In this document: positions 1-8,867 of the stretch, one piece after another
Layout of the letters: every line of letters starts with the position of its first letter
Numbering within the stretch: the first letter of the stretch is position 1
Notes under the pieces: generated by a model
Told to the model about the DNA's origin: nothing
Seen by the model: only the letters and a program-made list of their open reading frames with translations
Databases searched by the model: none
Made by a program: the position numbers and the translations under genes
NCBI GenBank assembly: GCA_016710015.1
Contig: JADJLR010000008.1
Span: forward strand, 1-64,000
From: Flavobacteriales bacterium
Lineage (GTDB): Bacteria > Bacteroidota > Bacteroidia > Flavobacteriales_F > PHOS-HE28
Length of the DNA stretch: 64,000 bases
Direction of reading: 5' to 3'

Positions 1-926
1 GCCCGCTCCGGTATTGCTCGGCAACTGCCCATCGGCGATCGCGAAACCGATGGCACGGAGTGATCGGCGATCACGCGCATGGCGATGTCGGCCTTCTCCT
101 CCTTGCCGCATCTCCTTCCCGCACTGCTTCGCCAGTGCCTGGATCGATGGCTGGAAGACATCGGTGTCATGGTTGCTCTGCTTGCCCTGCAGCACCATGC
201 ACAAACGCTCGAAACCCATTCCGGTATCCACGTGCTGCGCTGGCAAGGTCACGAGTGAACCATCGGCCTTGCGTTCGAGTGTATGAACACGTTGTTCCGG
301 ATCTCGATGACCTGTACCGGTGATGCGTTGTTTGAGGTACTTCCCGCCTTCGCCGCTTTCTCTTCCTGCGTCGACGTCCACATGGATCTCGGTACATGGC
401 CCACACGGTCCGGTCTCACCCATCTCCCAGAAGTTATCCTTCTTCCCGAACGGAAGGATACGATCGGTGGGCAGGTACTTCAACCACAGTTGGCGCGTCT
501 CTTCATCGGGCTTCAACCCATCCTTCTCGTCGCCACCGAAATAGGTCACGTAGATGTTCGCGGTGTCGATCCGAATTCATCCACCAACAACTCCCAGGCC
601 CACTGCACGGCCTCGGCGCCCAGAGTAGTCGCCGAAGCTCCAGTTGCCGAGCATCTCGAACATGGTGTGGTGGTACGTGTCGATCCCCACCTCCTCCAGA
701 TCGTTGTGCTTGCCGGAAACGCGCAGGCATTTCTGGGTATCCGCGATACGCTTTGTGTTTCGCCCGGACGGTTGCCGAGGAAGAGATCTTGAACTGGTTC
801 ATCCCGGCATTGGTGAACATCAAGGTGGGATCGTCCTTCGACCATCGGGGCGCTGGGCACAATGGCAAGACCGCGCTTGGCGAAGTGATCGAGAAAGGCT
901 TGGCGGATCTGCTGGGAAGTGCGCAT
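1..926 (-). CDS. alaS: Alanyl-tRNA synthetase, N-terminal part, frame-shifted
   Basis: Charges tRNA-Ala in the cytoplasm. The reading enters at ATG 926-924 and runs off the left edge. Conserved class II AlaS core motifs are present but scattered over all three minus frames: VPSAPM, then [94 protein letters not shown] and [11 protein letters not shown]. Each stretch is near consensus, so several single-base indels break an otherwise normal gene. The order matches the catalytic domain of the family. It is divergent from the M23 peptidase gene. Because alaS is essential and the substitutions look neutral, I infer sequencing or assembly indels rather than a pseudogene. Confidence 0.93.
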
Positions 927-944
927 GGTGCTCTAAATGCGCGG

Positions 945-952
945 CAAAGGTC
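945..952 (-). promoter_or_regulatory. Putative -7 element for alaS
   Basis: Minus strand reads GACCTTTG, a one-mismatch version of the Bacteroidetes -7 consensus TAnnTTTG, 18 nt before the alaS ATG. Confidence 0.3.
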
Positions 953-1059
953 GTACTCCGCACCGGATCGAGGAAAGCGTTCACACGAACGAAGACACGA
1001 ACCACTTCAAGAAATAACGAAGGCCCACTCTGTGATGGCCTACCACCGGCACTTCTGGT

Positions 1060-1067
1060 TAAATTCG
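1060..1067 (+). promoter_or_regulatory. Putative -7 element for the M23 peptidase gene
   Basis: TAAATTCG matches the TAnnTTyG pattern seen before many genes here and lies 18 nt before ATG 1086. Confidence 0.35.
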
Positions 1068-1085
1068 CGTTCCTCTTCTCCCGCC

Positions 1086-2052
1086 ATGTCCGAGCAGAAA
1101 TACCGATTCAACCCGCAGACGCTCAACTTGAGCGCATCCGGCTTCCGGTTGGCAGAAGGCCAGCGCGCGCGCTCTGGCGCTAACACCGGGGCTACTAGTG
1201 GGTGTGCTCGGTATCTTCTTGGTCTATCAGTTCATCGACTCGCCCAAGGAGGCCACGATGCGTCATGAGAATCAGCAATTGTTGCTGCGAGTATGAATTG
1301 CTGAACAAACAACTGGGTGAAGTGGACCACGTTCTGAATGATGTACGGCGACGTGATGACAGCATCTACCGCGTGATCTTCGGGAAGCGGACCCCTTACC
1401 GAAACGATGCGCCAAGCCGGTGCCGGTGGCGTGGACCGATACAAGGACCTCAGCGGCTTTGGCAGCAGCGACCTGGTGATCGACACCAAGAAACGTTTGG
1501 ACAAGATGACCCGCCAACTGGTGGTGCAATCCCATCCCTGGACGAGGTGGCATCCTTGTCTTGCGGAAACAGGAAATGTTGGCCTCCATCCCCGCCGTTC
1601 AACCCATTCCGAACGAGGACCTGACGCAGACCGCAGGGGGATTCGGCATGCGGATCCCCGATCACAACAGACCGCAAGTTCCACGCAGGCATGGATTTCA
1701 CCGCGAAACAGGGCACCCCGATTCATGCCACGGGTGATGGCCGGGTGACCTTCGCGGATTATTCCACCAACGGTTACGGCATGCACGTGGTAGTGGACCA
1801 TGGATTCGACTATGAAACGCTCTACGCACACCTGAGTGAACTGAAGGTGCGCAATGGCCAAAGGTGAAGCGCGGTGATGTGCTCGGGCTGGTCGGCAACT
1901 CCGGTTTGAGCTCTGGACCACACTTGCATTACGAGGTCCACAAGGGTGGTACGGCGGTGGATCCAGTGAATTTCTATTTCAACGACCTCTCGCCCGCTGA
2001 ATACGCCCGCATGATGGAGCTTTCGCGAAACGCCGGGCAATCGTTGGATTGA
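1086..2052 (+). CDS. M23 family metallopeptidase, membrane-anchored, frame-shifted
   Basis: A LytM-type peptidoglycan endopeptidase of the Bacteroidetes type with an N-terminal membrane anchor. Reading across frames gives MSEQKYRFNPQTLNLS, a hydrophobic segment LLVGVLGIFLVYQFIDSPKE, a charged helical region ending in RVIFG, then the catalytic domain. The zinc ligands are visible as HAGMD (HxxxD, about 1691-1705) and HLHYEV (HxH, about 1921-1938). The end NDLSPAEYARMM...AGQSLD is typical of the family. At least four indels interrupt the frame between 1130 and 1870. The active site predicts cell-wall cleavage in the periplasm. MerR follows 42 nt downstream on the same strand. Confidence 0.88.
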
Positions 2053-2094
2053 TCCAATTGCAAGAGCTACACGCGGTAGGTACCTTCGCGATCC

Positions 2095-2444
2095 ATGGCG
2101 TACAAGGAGAAGACCATCGAGAAGCTGTACTGGTCCATTGGCGAAGTGGCCGAACAATTGGGCGTGAATACGTCGCTGATCCGCTATTGGGAAAAGGAAT
2201 TCGGCACCTTGCGACCGAAGCGTACCGGCAAGGGCGATCGGTCGTACACCAAGAAGGACATCGAGCAATTGCAGCGCATCCAGCACTTGGTGAAGGAGAA
2301 GGCTTCACATTGCAAGGTGCGCGTGAACAGTTGCGCAAGGTGGACGAAGTGGAGTCCACTGGCCCACTCGACATGGAAGGATTGCGCGATCGGTTGTTGG
2401 AGATCCGTACGCAATTGGTGACCCTGCGCGAAAACGTGCAGTGA
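2095..2444 (+). CDS. MerR family transcriptional regulator, one frameshift
   Basis: A short MerR-like DNA-binding protein. The N-terminal winged helix is clear: SIGEVAEQLGVNTSLIRYWE followed by KEFGTLRPKR and RSYTKKDIEQLQRI. The first frame breaks after HLVKEK near 2305. The continuation GFTLQGAREQLRK...LLEIRTQLVTLRENVQ is in another frame and ends at 2444, consistent with one missing G in a GGG run. The corrected protein is about 116 residues, so it has essentially no effector domain, as in the small MerR proteins that follow M23 peptidases in this phylum. It converges on hldD. Confidence 0.85.
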
Positions 2445-2448
2445 GCGC

Positions 2449-3414
2449 TCAAACAACGAGCCCCACTCTCCAGGTAATTCTTCACGTAATCCGAAACGCC
2501 CTCTTCCAAGGTGGTGAACGGCCTATCGTATCCGATACCGATGAGTTTCTCCATCCGAGCCTCGGTGAAGTACTGGTACTTGTCCCGGATATCGGCCAGG
2601 TATCGATGAAGGTGATGTTCTCCGGCCTATCCATCGCCTTGAAGGTGGCCCGCACGAGGTCGAGGAAGGTGCGTGCCTTTCCGCTGCCCAGGTTGTAGAG
2701 GCCGCTGCTCTTTCGGTGCTGCATCAGGAACATGCACACTTGGCACGCATCCTTCACGTACACGAAATCACGCAGTTGCTCACCGTCCCTGTAATCGGCG
2801 CGGTGGCTGCGGAAGAGCTTCATGCCGCCCGAGGCGCTGATCAGTTGAAGGCGTGGAGCACCACGCTGGCCATACGGCCCTTGTGGTATTCGTTCGGACC
2901 ATACACATTGAAGAACTTCAAACCAGCCCAGAAGAAAGGCTTCTGTTGTTGCTTCAGCGCCCAGATGTCGAACTCGTTCTTGCTCTCGCCGTACGGATTC
3001 AAGGGTTTCAAACGCGCCGGCAGGATGCTTCCGGATCACTGTACCCCAATGCACCATCACCATACGTGGCTGCTGAGGACGCATACACCAACGGGATCCC
3101 GAACTTGACACAAGCCTCCCACATCCGCTGGCTATACCGGACGTTGAGTTCGTCGAAGATGGCCTTGTCGAACAGGGTGGTATCTGTTCGTGCTCCCAGG
3201 TGGAAGATGAATTGAACTTGTTTCTCATTCTGGTCCAACCAGTTGAAGAACACGTTCCTTTCCACGCGTGCGGTCAGCTTCTTTCCTTCGAGGTTCGGCA
3301 ACTTTTCCACCCGCGAGAAATCGTCCACGGCCACGATGTCCTGCCAACCCTCGCGCAGCAATTCCCGATCAGGGCGCTCCCGATAAAGCCTGCTGCGCCT
3401 GTTACGATGATCAT
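2449..3414 (-). CDS. hldD: ADP-L-glycero-D-manno-heptose 6-epimerase, frame-shifted
   Basis: A short-chain epimerase that converts ADP-D-glycero- to ADP-L-glycero-manno-heptose for the LPS inner core. It starts at ATG 3414-3412 with MIIVTGAAGFIGSALI (NAD-binding glycine motif). It continues in other frames as LLREGWQDIVAVDDFSRVEK, QFIFHLGARTDTT, YASSAATYGDGALGYSD, YRDGEQLRDFVYVKDACQV, YNLGSGKARTFLDL and PFTTLEEGVSDYVKNYLESG. Several one-base indels break the frame. The stop is inferred at 2449-2451 in a neighbouring frame because the terminal frame shows none, so that end is uncertain. waaA further along belongs to the same LPS core pathway. Confidence 0.85.
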
Positions 3415-3418
3415 GCAG

Positions 3419-3426
3419 CAAATGTA
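3419..3426 (-). promoter_or_regulatory. -7 promoter element for hldD
   Basis: Minus strand reads TACATTTG, a perfect TAnnTTTG match, only 4 nt before the ATG of hldD. A start site 5-7 nt downstream would give a leaderless mRNA. Confidence 0.5.
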
Positions 3427-3512
3427 GGTCGGGTGAATAAAGGCCGGCCCCTGCACCCGTGCTTCGGGTTGCACCTTGCAACTGCCCTGCCACCTGCCCC
3501 GAAGCCACCTCC

Positions 3513-3520
3513 TACCTTTG
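3513..3520 (+). promoter_or_regulatory. -7 promoter element for the pterin synthase-folE operon
   Basis: TACCTTTG is a perfect TAnnTTTG match, 26 nt before ATG 3547. I see no convincing -33 TTG at the usual distance. Confidence 0.45.
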
Positions 3521-3546
3521 CCCCAGCGTCTACCCGGCCCTGAACA

Positions 3547-3965
3547 ATGCCTATCGTACACATCACCCGTCGCGAACGTTTCAGCGCCGCACACAAGCTG
3601 AGCAACCCGGATTGGAGTCCGAGAAGAACCTCGCGACCTTTGGAAAGTGCTCCAACCCCAATTGGCATGGCCACAATTATGAACTCTGGGTGACGGTGGT
3701 GGGTGAGCCCCGCGCGGAGACCGGATTCGTGATCGACCTTTCCCAGTTGGGAAGCATCATGAAGGATCGCGTCATCGACATCGTGGACCACAAGAACATC
3801 GACATGGATGTACCTTTCATGGAAGGACGATACAGCACCACAGAGAACCTCGCCATCGCTATCTGGGAACAACTGGAGGAGGCGGTGAGCGCGTTGGGTG
3901 GCCGCCTGCATTGCGTAAAACTGCGCGAGACCGAGAACAATCACGTGGAATACTATGGCCAATAG
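3547..3965 (+). CDS. 6-pyruvoyl-tetrahydropterin / 6-carboxytetrahydropterin synthase family, one frameshift
   Basis: Acts on 7,8-dihydroneopterin triphosphate, the FolE product. It starts MPIVHITRRERFSAAHKLSN, shifts frame near 3620, then runs EKNLATFGKCSNPNWHGHNY to RETENNHVEYYGQ, stop 3963-3965. Zinc ligands are the His of SAAHKL and the two His of WHGH; DHKNIDMDVPF and TTENLAIAIWEQLEE are family hallmarks. The catalytic region is C-x5-HGH, the spacing of animal-type PTPS, rather than the C-x3-HGH of classical QueD, so tetrahydrobiopterin-type chemistry is possible beside a queuosine role. folE starts inside its last codons (11-nt overlap), so the two are co-translated and sequential in one pathway. 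Confidence 0.85.
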
Positions 3966-4610
3966 GAAGAGTACGACCAGCGCGGAAGGGATCGAGCGAA
4001 ATCCGCAAGGCGAAGGCTACGAGCGGATCGACCAATACGATCGTGAATTGGTGCAGCGCATCGCCGGTCATTACTCGGACATTCTGGCCGCGATCGGGAG
4101 AACCCGAAGCGCGAGGGCCTACAACGCACTCCCGAGCGCGTGGCAAAGGCCCTTCAATACCTCACCCACGGATACGACCTCGACCCGACGAAGATCACTC
4201 AAGAGCGCAGTGTTCACAGAGGAGTACAGCCAAATGGTGGTCGTAAAGGACATCGAGGTCTACAGCATGTGCGAACACCATATGCTGCCCTTCTTCGGCA
4301 AGGCGCACGTGGCCTACATCCCGAATGGACGGATCGTTGGCCTGAGCAAGATCCCGCGCGTGGTGGATGCTTTTGCCCGCCGCTTGCAGGTACAAGAACG
4401 CTTAACGAACGAGATCCGCGATTGCATCCACGATGCACTGAAACCTCTAGGCGTTGCCGTGGTGATGGAATGCGACCATCTCTGCATGCGTATGCGTGGG
4501 GTGCAGAAACAGAACAGCGTGACCACCACAAGCGCATTCACAGGGATCTTCCTCGTGACCATCGTTCGCGCGAAGAGTTCATTAAGCTGATCTCTGCCCG
4601 ACTGCATTGA
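3955..4610 (+). CDS. folE: GTP cyclohydrolase I, frame-shifted
   Basis: Converts GTP to dihydroneopterin triphosphate, the entry step to folate, biopterin and queuosine. It starts MANRKSTTSAEG at 3955. The homologous core appears in two frames: HYSDILAAIG, then NPKREGLQRTPERVAKALQY and LTHGYDLDP in the alternate frame, then EEYSQMVVVKDIEVYSMC, EHHMLPFFGKAHVAYIPNGR, LCMRMRGVQKQNSVTTTSAF, and back to DHRSREEFIKLISARLH. Zinc ligands are the Cys of YSMCEHH, the His after it and the Cys of HLCM. Indels lie near 4100, 4200 and 4550. The stop at 4608-4610 belongs to the corrected frame. Confidence 0.9.
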
Positions 4611-4653
4611 GACGGACGTGTTCCACGCCCGTCGGCAGACCGAACGAATGCGC

Positions 4654-4661
4654 GATCTTTG
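4654..4661 (+). promoter_or_regulatory. Putative -7 element for the BI-1 family gene
   Basis: GATCTTTG, one mismatch to TAnnTTTG, 18 nt before ATG 4680. The same octamer precedes other genes in the window. Confidence 0.35.
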
Positions 4662-4679
4662 TACTACGAAACGACCCTC

Positions 4680-5420
4680 ATGGAACAGACCAACTTCCCC
4701 TCGCAACAGACCGGCCAAGTGATCACGGCCCGGATACCGCATCCAGCGTCCGCACCTTCTTGTCCAGCGTTTTCCAGCTACATGACCATGGCGCTGGTGA
4801 TCAGCGGCGTGATGGCATGGTGGTTCGGCAACGACACGTCCAAGCTCCAGTACCTGATCAACTTCGAAACAGGCAGCAATACCATTCTGGGCTGGGTGGT
4901 GATGTTCGCACCACTAGGATTGGTGTTCGTGATGGCTGGAATGGTGAACAAGATGAGTTCGACCTTGCTACTTGCCACCTTCCTTGTCTTCTCAACGGTC
5001 ATGGGGATCAGCCTCAGTTACATCTTCCTGATCTATTCGACGGCCTCCATCGCTAACGTGTTCTTCATCTCGGCCGCTGTGTTCGGTGTGATGGCCGTTG
5101 CAGGATATACCACCAAGACGGACCTCACCAAACTCGGTAGCATCTTGATGATCGGCCTCATCGGCATCATCATCGCTTCTGTGGTGAACATGTTCCTGAA
5201 GAGCGATACCATGGGCTACATCGTGAGCATCATCGGCGTGCTGATCTTCACCGGCCTCACCGCGTATGATGTGCAGAAATTGAAGCGCATGGGCGAGCAG
5301 GTGGCCGCTGGTACCGAAACCGCCCAGAAGATGGCGCTGATGGGGGCCCTCACCCTCTACCTGGATTTCATCAACCTGTTCCTGATGCTGTTGCGCCTGT
5401 TCGGCGGACGCAGGGATTAA
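4680..5420 (+). CDS. Bax inhibitor-1/YccA family integral membrane protein
   Basis: A seven-helix inner-membrane protein of the BI-1 (TMBIM) family, associated with calcium leak and stress tolerance in homologues. I chose ATG 4680 (MEQTNFPSQQ) over the upstream TTG because it follows a promoter-like octamer. Hydrophobic helices run YMTMALVISGVMAWWFG, ILGWVVMFAPLGLVFVM, TLLLATFLVFSTVMGISL, ANVFFISAAVFGVMAVAG, LGSILMIGLIGIIIASVV, MGYIVSIIGVLIFTGLTAYD and the final ALTLYLDFINLFLMLLRLFG, the family signature end. Between about 4735 and 4770 the expected VRTFLSSVF lies in another frame, so two compensating indels corrupt about twelve residues before helix 1. Confidence 0.9.
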   Translation: MEQTNFPSQQTGQVITARIPHPASAPSCPAFSSYMTMALVISGVMAWWFGNDTSKLQYLINFETGSNTILGWVVMFAPLGLVFVMAGMVNKMSSTLLLATFLVFSTVMGISLSYIFLIYSTASIANVFFISAAVFGVMAVAGYTTKTDLTKLGSILMIGLIGIIIASVVNMFLKSDTMGYIVSIIGVLIFTGLTAYDVQKLKRMGEQVAAGTETAQKMALMGALTLYLDFINLFLMLLRLFGGRRD

Positions 5421-5443
5421 GTTCATTGAATTTGGTGTTCTTT

Positions 5444-5517
5444 TAATGGTTGTGGTTGAACGTTGAAGGTTACGCCCAGCTCTCAACGACCCTCAATATC
5501 CAACACCCAACGACCCC
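5444..5517 (+). repeat. Degenerate low-complexity intergenic repeat
   Basis: The spacer between the BI-1 gene and fabD contains GTTGAACGTTGAAGGTT and then the opposite-strand words CAACGACC and CCAACACCCAACGACC, so the two halves are roughly inverted. It encodes nothing recognisable and resembles the simple word-repeats between genes in this phylum. Confidence 0.35.
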
Positions 5518-5523
5518 ATCACA

Positions 5524-6398
5524 ATGACCGCATACGTTTTCCCCGGACAAGGCAGCCAATTCCCAGGTATGGGCAAGGACCTGTACGATGCCGATAACAA
5601 CGCACGGATCTGGTTCGAGCACGCGAACGACCTGCTCGGTTTCAACCTGACCGATATCATGTTCAAGGGTTCTGAAGAGGACTTGAAGCAGACGAACGTG
5701 ACGCAGCCTGCGATCTTCCTGCACAGCGTGGTGAAGGCCAAGGTGCTGGGGGATTCCTTTCGACCGGACATGGTGGCGGGCCATTCATTGGGTGAATTCA
5801 GCGCACTTGTTGCGGCGGGAGCAATGGAGTTCGCAGACGGGATGAAGCTCGTTGCTGCCCGCGCAAATGCCATGCAGAAAGCCTGTGAGCTTCAACCGAG
5901 CACCATGGCCGCGATCCTTGGCCTGGACGATGCCAAAGTGGAAGAAGTCTGCAAGACGATCCCCGGTATTGTGGTGCCCGCCAACTACAACTACCCCGGA
6001 CAATTGGTGATCGACGGATCGCGGAAGCGGTGACCGCCGCGTGCGAAGCCATGAAAGCTGCTGGCGCGAAGCGTGCGCTCCTATTGTCCGTCGGAGGTGC
6101 GTTCCACAGTCCGCTCATGGAACCCGCACGCGTGGAATTGCAGACAGCGATCGCCTTCACACCCATCGTGGACCCGCGCTGCCCGATCTACCAGAACGTG
6201 GACGCCCGCCCACATACAGACCCCGCGCGCATCAAAGCGAACCTGATCCAGCAACTCACCGCCCCCGTGCGCTGGACACAGACCATGCAGAACATGCTGG
6301 CCGCTGGCGCGAACAAAGTGGTGGAAGTAGGTCCGGGTAATGTGTTGCAGGGGTTGTTCAAGAAAGTGAGTCGGGAGTTGGAGACGGTGGCGGGTTGA
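5524..6398 (+). CDS. fabD: Malonyl CoA-acyl carrier protein transacylase, one frameshift
   Basis: Transfers malonyl from CoA to ACP to start fatty-acid elongation. It begins MTAYVFPGQGSQFPGMG, the family N-terminus; the nucleophile elbow GHSLGE has Ser88; the second half carries GGAFHSPLM with the catalytic His. The frame breaks near 6021 after NYNYPGQLVIDGS, and restoring one G gives GSAEAVTAACEAMKAAGAKR, which joins the second reading to stop 6398. Corrected length is about 291 residues, normal for FabD. It is preceded by a low-complexity spacer and followed by an accessory region. Confidence 0.93.
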
Positions 6399-6484
6399 GA
6401 TGAGTTTGCCAATCTGACAGAAGCCAAGCATGGCATAATTCTTCGGCAGTTCGTACCACAGGCTCCCGTACTGCTTGGCACTCA

Positions 6485-6820
6485 ATGAAACAAATACGTT
6501 TACTCGAAGGTGTGTTGGATGAAATGACCATGAACACCAAAATGGAGAGTGGACCTGCTGCGAGTGGGAAACTCCTATACACCAATGATGGTGCTGTCGG
6601 CGGGATGCCTTCCTTGATGTTCAAGGTCTCGACAAGCGATCGCCTAATTCGCGTCGAACGAGATGGGGTTATCCCCTTCGTGAAACTCTTGGAAGTATGG
6701 ACCCCGCACGAAATACGAAGTGCAATACTTGAAGGACTGGGACAGAACACTGAAGCTAAGGAGTGCGCTCTGCTACTAAACTTCGGCCTGTCTCTGAACA
6801 AGGTTGAAACTACTTTGTAA
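6485..6820 (+). CDS. Hypothetical protein
   Basis: An ORF of 111 codons starting MKQIRLLEGVLDEMTMNTKM. I recognise no domain, signal peptide or membrane segment. It contains a mixed alpha/beta-looking stretch (GMPSLMFKVSTSDRLIRVER, then FVKLLEVWTPHEIRSAILEG). Base composition is visibly less GC-rich than neighbouring core genes, and it sits in an accessory spot next to a damaged toxin-antitoxin pair, which suggests recent acquisition. It could be a fragment, given the indel problems just upstream. No convincing promoter octamer is visible. Confidence 0.4.
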   Translation: MKQIRLLEGVLDEMTMNTKMESGPAASGKLLYTNDGAVGGMPSLMFKVSTSDRLIRVERDGVIPFVKLLEVWTPHEIRSAILEGLGQNTEAKECALLLNFGLSLNKVETTL

Positions 6821-6826
6821 CGAGTA

Positions 6827-7125
6827 TCACCCTTTCATCTCCTTCGGATCACATCGTGAGTCGAAAATATCCGTGACGATGATCTGCTTGGAAACCACAC
6901 GGCATATGATCTTGAACGGGCCAACGAGTATCCTTCAGTGCCCGAGCCCCATCTCTTCAAGCTCCGGCTCGAACTGCCCGCTCGTGGCGTTCTCCCTCAG
7001 CCACTCCAAGTTGGCTGCGACCTCGGACCGAAGTCCTCGGATATACTTATGGAATGCGTCTGAGCCAACAAGCGCAAAGACCTACGTTCGCTCTTTCTGG
7101 CCTGGGCAAGCACGATGAGCTTCAC
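6827..7125 (-). pseudogene. RelE/ParE-like toxin, frame-shifted and with an in-frame stop
   Basis: Minus-strand reading from GTG 7125-7123: VKLIVLAQARKSER, then, after restoring one G in a GG run near 7083, VFALVGSDAFHKYIRGL, then NLEWLRENATSGQFEPELEE and MGLGH. An in-frame TGA at 6937-6935 follows. The same frame continues RILVGPFKIICRVVSKQ and ends IIVTDIFDSRCDPKEMKG, the typical terminus of RelE/ParE-fold toxins (IFD.R.dPkk). The GTG overlaps the stop of the upstream small gene by 4 nt, as in toxin-antitoxin operons. The frameshift could be sequence error. The internal TGA (TGG would restore Trp) could be error or true inactivation. Confidence 0.55.
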
Positions 7126-7372
7126 GCGCGACGCTCGGAATTGGCCTTCTTCGAATAGAGTCCTTCCATGAACTCGTCCATGTCTTTGTTGAACTCCTCC
7201 GGTGTCTGGAACCGTCCAGCCTTCAGATCTCCTTCCGCCTTCAGTGCGCGCTTGACCAGAGGGCTTTGGCGCACAGGACTCCCCAGCACCTTGGCAACCT
7301 GTCCAGCACGGCAGGATCCCTCACCGTATCGATCAACCTCTTCAGTCGAGCCATTCTCTGTGGAATGGTCAT
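7122..7372 (-). CDS. Antitoxin-like small protein, one frameshift
   Basis: Begins ATG 7372-7370 with MTIPQRMARLKRLIDTVRDP and AVLD. One missing G near 7300 shifts the frame; corrected it continues RVAKVLGSPVRQSPLVKRAL, then KAEGDLKAGRFQTPEEFNKD and MDEFMEGLYSKKANSERRA, stop 7124-7122. It is about 83 residues, charged and helical, with a C-terminal segment of the kind that wraps a RelE/ParE toxin. The toxin GTG overlaps its stop (GTGA). I recognise no specific family; the antitoxin role is inferred from size, order and coupling. Confidence 0.5.
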
Positions 7373-7703
7373 GTCACGACGCTTTTACCAATGGTAAGTC
7401 CTGTGCGGTAGACCGAATGAGGTTGTGGAGTGCGGGTCAACAGCAGCACTGAAAGATGTCAAACCGTAGCCTTAAGGTTTCTTGATCGCCCGCACATGGT
7501 TCGTTCTTCACCGATGGTTGATCACGATAGGGACCTGTAACCAATCTTCGATGACCGTGTCCAATTACCTCTGTTCTACTTGGATCACGAGTCTCGTTGC
7601 CTGAACTCAACGCGCACACGCCCCTTCTGGCTGATCCGGAATAATTCTCATTTCCCTGCAATTCTAAAGTTCCATTTTACATTTGCAGGGTATTTTCTTG
7701 AGG
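7373..7703. other. Intergenic region of the accessory spot
   Basis: About 330 nt between the divergent antitoxin and ATPase genes. I see no ORF with plausible coding character and no tRNA-like fold. The last 50 nt hold the ATPase promoter element and an inverted repeat. The segment is less GC-rich than the flanking core genes. Confidence 0.5.
7654..7690 (+). promoter_or_regulatory. Promoter with 7-bp inverted repeat upstream of the ATPase gene
   Basis: TACATTTG at 7678-7685 is a perfect TAnnTTTG, 18 nt before ATG 7704. CCCTGCA (7654-7660) and TGCAGGG (7684-7690) form a perfect 7-bp inverted repeat that straddles it, which could be an operator. Confidence 0.4.
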
Positions 7704-8867
7704 ATGATCAAACGAAGTTTAGCACCCATTGCCCTGGAACGATTGCGGAAACGCCCGGCCGTGGCCATTCTCGGCGCAAGGCAAGTTGGCAAGACAACGC
7801 TTTCCATGCAGTTGGTGAAGGACCTGAAGTTGCCCCATTTGCGGTTGGACCTACAGGACCCGGACGATCTCGCTCTTCTGGTGGATGCGAAACCCTTCCT
7901 ATCCGCACATGCCAACGAATTGGTCGTGATCGATGAAGTCCAACGCAAGCCCGAATTATTCCCCTTGCTACGATCACTGATCGACAAGGACCGTAGAACT
8001 GGACGCTTCCTGCTTTTGGGATCCAGTTCACCGGCCATTGTACAAGCGGCTTCGGAATCGTTGGCAGGAAGGATCACCTACTTGGACCTCTACCCGTTCT
8101 CGTTGCACGAGGTGGGTGCAAAGCACTTGGACCGTCTGTGGTTGCGTGGCGGCTATCCGGATGCATTCTTGGCCGATACCGATGCAGATGCCTTTTCCGT
8201 GCTCATGGATATCCTTCGCTCCTTCACGGAACGCGACCTGCCGGCATTGGGCCTACGAGCCGACCCGGCGAATACGACCCAATTGTTGCGCATGCTAACT
8301 GCCGTACACGGCAACGTGTTGAACATGGCCTTGTTGGGCAAATCAATGGGGCTGAGCGGACCGACGATCAAGACCTATCTGCGCTATTTCGAGCAAGCAT
8401 ACATGACCTTCACCTTGCCCAGTCACCACGTGAATGTGCGTAAACGTCTTACACGAGCACCCAAGATCTACATTACGGATAGTGGGATGCTGCATACGTT
8501 GTCCTCCATCCGCACGCACGATGACCTGTTCGCTTCCCCCGATCGCGGTCACTCATGGGAAGGGTTCGCGGTGCAACAGATCCGGGCATGGCTGGATCGC
8601 AGGGCGGAGCTTTCCTATTTCCGAACGCAGGATGGATCCGAACTCGACCTCGTGATCACTCAAGGGACGAAAGTGAAAGCCGGGATCGAGATCAAAACGA
8701 CCAACGCTCCTACATTGAGTTTCGGGAACCAGCTGGCCTTTGAAGCTGTGAGAGCCCCGGTACGTCTGGTTCTGACACCAAGCGCCAAGGACCATTCCAT
8801 GGGTCAAGGGATCCATGTTTGCTCCATGGCCTCCATTTGGAAGCACCTTGAAAACGCATTGGACTGA
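7704..8867 (+). CDS. AAA ATPase with DUF4143 domain
   Basis: A 387-residue ATP-binding protein. I start it at ATG 7704 (MIKRSLAPIA), 18 nt after a promoter octamer. Walker A is GARQVGKT (residues 24-31), Walker B LVVIDEVQ (about 73-80), followed by sensor-like LLLGSSSP. The central segment RSFTERDLPALG...GPTIKTYLRYFEQAYM is the DUF4143 winged-helix region. Near the C-terminus SELDLVI...AGIEIKT matches a PD-(D/E)XK-type nuclease core. Family members are abundant, horizontally transferred and of unclear function. The accessory setting beside a toxin-antitoxin remnant fits a mobile or defence-like gene. Confidence 0.85.
   Translation: MIKRSLAPIALERLRKRPAVAILGARQVGKTTLSMQLVKDLKLPHLRLDLQDPDDLALLVDAKPFLSAHANELVVIDEVQRKPELFPLLRSLIDKDRRTGRFLLLGSSSPAIVQAASESLAGRITYLDLYPFSLHEVGAKHLDRLWLRGGYPDAFLADTDADAFSVLMDILRSFTERDLPALGLRADPANTTQLLRMLTAVHGNVLNMALLGKSMGLSGPTIKTYLRYFEQAYMTFTLPSHHVNVRKRLTRAPKIYITDSGMLHTLSSIRTHDDLFASPDRGHSWEGFAVQQIRAWLDRRAELSYFRTQDGSELDLVITQGTKVKAGIEIKTTNAPTLSFGNQLAFEAVRAPVRLVLTPSAKDHSMGQGIHVCSMASIWKHLENALD

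Noticed and set aside
1..926. alaS as a true pseudogene
   Set aside because: Conserved motifs remain intact in alternating frames and neighbouring essential genes show the same pattern, which points to sequence error.
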